From contig JBBSCB010000011.1 in NCBI GenBank assembly GCA_038250675.1, positions 22,258 to 86,257 on the forward strand: a stretch of 64,000 bases of DNA, given 5' to 3'. Made by a program: the position numbers and the translations under genes. The notes beneath the pieces were generated by a model. That model ran no database searches and was not told the DNA's origin. It saw only the letters and a program-made list of their open reading frames with translations. This DNA comes from JAICUF01 sp038250675 (GTDB lineage Bacteria > Gemmatimonadota > Gemmatimonadetes > Gemmatimonadales > GWC2-71-9). Of this stretch, positions 63,218 to 64,000 are shown in pieces. Each line of letters opens with the position of its first letter. Positions within the stretch are counted from its first letter, which is position 1.

Positions 63218-64000
63218 CGGCGGCCCGCGTGCTCCCGGCGCTCCTGGCGCTGACCGCGGTGCCTGCCGCCCCGGCGGCGGCCCAGCTTACGATGCAGGTG
63301 GGAGAGGGCTGGAACCTCAGCGTCGCCGGGAACGTCAACGCCTTCACCGTCTTCACCGATGCGCGCACGGTGGCGCCGGGCCCCATCGACGGCGGACGCG
63401 TGCCGGTCGAGCGAATCACCCGCATCCGCACCGGGCTCCTGCCCGCCGTGGCCGTAGTGGACGTCAAGACGCGCGAGGGGAGCGTCGACCTTGGCGTGCA
63501 TTTCGGTATCGGCGCCGAGATCGGGAACGCCAGCGTGCATGACAACAGCGACAACGGCACCCAGGCGGGCGCGCGGATCGACATGCGCCAGGTCTATCTG
63601 ACGGTCGGTGGCGGATGGGGGCAGCTCCTCGCCGGGCGGGAACTGAGCCTCTTTCAGCGGGAAAGCATTCTCAACGACATGACGCTGTTCGGCACCGGGG
63701 CAAGCGGCGGCGGGATCGGTGCGGCGGGCACGACGCTCGGCCGGAGCGGCTTCGGCTACGTGTATCCCAGCTTCAACGCACAGATGACCTATTCCACCCC
63801 GGCGGCGCGGCCCTACCAGCTGTCCGTGGGCATCTTCGATCCGGACCGCATCATGGGCGACTTCTCGCCGGACGGCGCCGCGCCCACGGCGCTCCCGCGC
63901 ATCGAGGCGGAGGCGACCTGGCACGCGACGGTCAGCGGAGTGCGCCTCCGTGCCTGGGGCGGCGGGATGTACCAGCGCGCCGAGCAGCAGGTGCGGGCGC
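63214..64000 (+). CDS. Porin/outer-membrane beta-barrel protein, 3' end outside the window
   Basis: Frame from GTG 63214 (GTGA overlap) to the window edge, 262 residues. The N-terminus VTAARVLPALLALTAVPAAPAAAQ is split by a signal-peptidase-like AAAQ end. The mature part shows alternating beta strands: SVAGNVNAFTVFT, VDLGVHFGIGAEIG, RIDMRQVYLTVGGGWGQLLAGREL and YQLSVGIFDPDR. This is typical of porin_4-type or Gram-negative porins. Last visible gene of the sigma-factor operon. Confidence 0.72.
   Translation, partial: MTAARVLPALLALTAVPAAPAAAQLTMQVGEGWNLSVAGNVNAFTVFTDARTVAPGPIDGGRVPVERITRIRTGLLPAVAVVDVKTREGSVDLGVHFGIGAEIGNASVHDNSDNGTQAGARIDMRQVYLTVGGGWGQLLAGRELSLFQRESILNDMTLFGTGASGGGIGAAGTTLGRSGFGYVYPSFNAQMTYSTPAARPYQLSVGIFDPDRIMGDFSPDGAAPTALPRIEAEATWHATVSGVRLRAWGGGMYQRAEQQVRA

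Overview
The window is a GC-rich (roughly 70% by eye), very densely packed stretch of bacterial chromosome. Several things together point to a Gram-negative, aerobic soil or sediment bacterium, most plausibly Gemmatimonadota. These are two TonB-dependent receptors, a porin, Tat-exported ferritin-like proteins, lipoproteins with lipoboxes, a bd-type oxidase, the four-gene Lhr-type DNA repair cluster and an ECF sigma/anti-sigma pair. The phylum assignment is inference, since there is no rRNA or other marker here. No rRNA, tRNA, CRISPR array, IS element or phage gene was seen.

Layout. 1-5 kb: class I aminotransferase, a degenerate DEAD-box-like protein with a DbpA-type RNA-binding domain, HU, thymidine kinase and dephospho-CoA kinase. 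4.6-8.8 kb: gcvH, fused gcvP and a LipM-like octanoyltransferase, a lipoyl/glycine-cleavage module without gcvT. 8.9-14.4 kb: a complete five-gene dipeptide/oligopeptide ABC transporter operon. 14.4-18.4 kb: CsbD-like stress protein, small secreted protein, PhzF isomerase, CsaA-like tRNA-binding protein, lipoprotein, M55 D-aminopeptidase and an SDR. 18.4-22.2 kb: metallophosphoesterase and a divergent TonB receptor. 22.2-27.1 kb: a minus-strand run of overlapping genes (membrane protein, HTH_34 regulator, undecaprenyl diphosphate synthase with an in-frame amber codon, membrane protein, DUF4173 protein, membrane protein, SDR) with two matching 22-bp operator-like sites. 27.1-29.5 kb: MscL with a zinc ribbon, a STAS-like protein and a metallo-beta-lactamase/double-rhodanese protein. 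29.6-36.3 kb: two paralogous beta-propeller-like lipoproteins, a TonB receptor and two Tat-exported ferritin-like proteins. 36.4-40.7 kb: a thioredoxin-reductase-like flavoprotein, two SRPBCC proteins, a voltage-gated-type channel with an atypical filter, and stress-like proteins. 40.8-47.8 kb: an esterase and the exonuclease-ligase-Lhr helicase-PdeM operon. 47.8-51.1 kb: TsdA-like dihaem cytochrome divergent from cydAB. 51.1-59.6 kb: POT peptide transporter, coiled-coil protein, lipoprotein, class I amidotransferase, unknown protein, soluble hybrid histidine kinase, glycosyltransferase, two-helix membrane peptide and a ThiO-like oxidase. 59.8-64 kb: ECF sigma factor, anti-sigma factor, DUF1684 protein, TlpA-like thioredoxin and the start of a porin, all overlapping.

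Gene coupling is the rule. ATGA, GTGA or TGATG overlaps link most operon members, and most convergent neighbours are separated by 0-7 bp or overlap. Housekeeping-type promoters recur as TTGnnn-17/18-TAnnnT, or as an extended -10 of the form TGnTAnnnT, 15-50 bp before start codons.

The most interesting points are the amber-interrupted uppS beside a repeated operator and its likely regulator, the DEAD-box protein that has lost its ATPase motifs, a Shine-Dalgarno-masking hairpin before the sulfur-transfer enzyme, likely CTG start codons, and the propeller/TonB/ferritin block.
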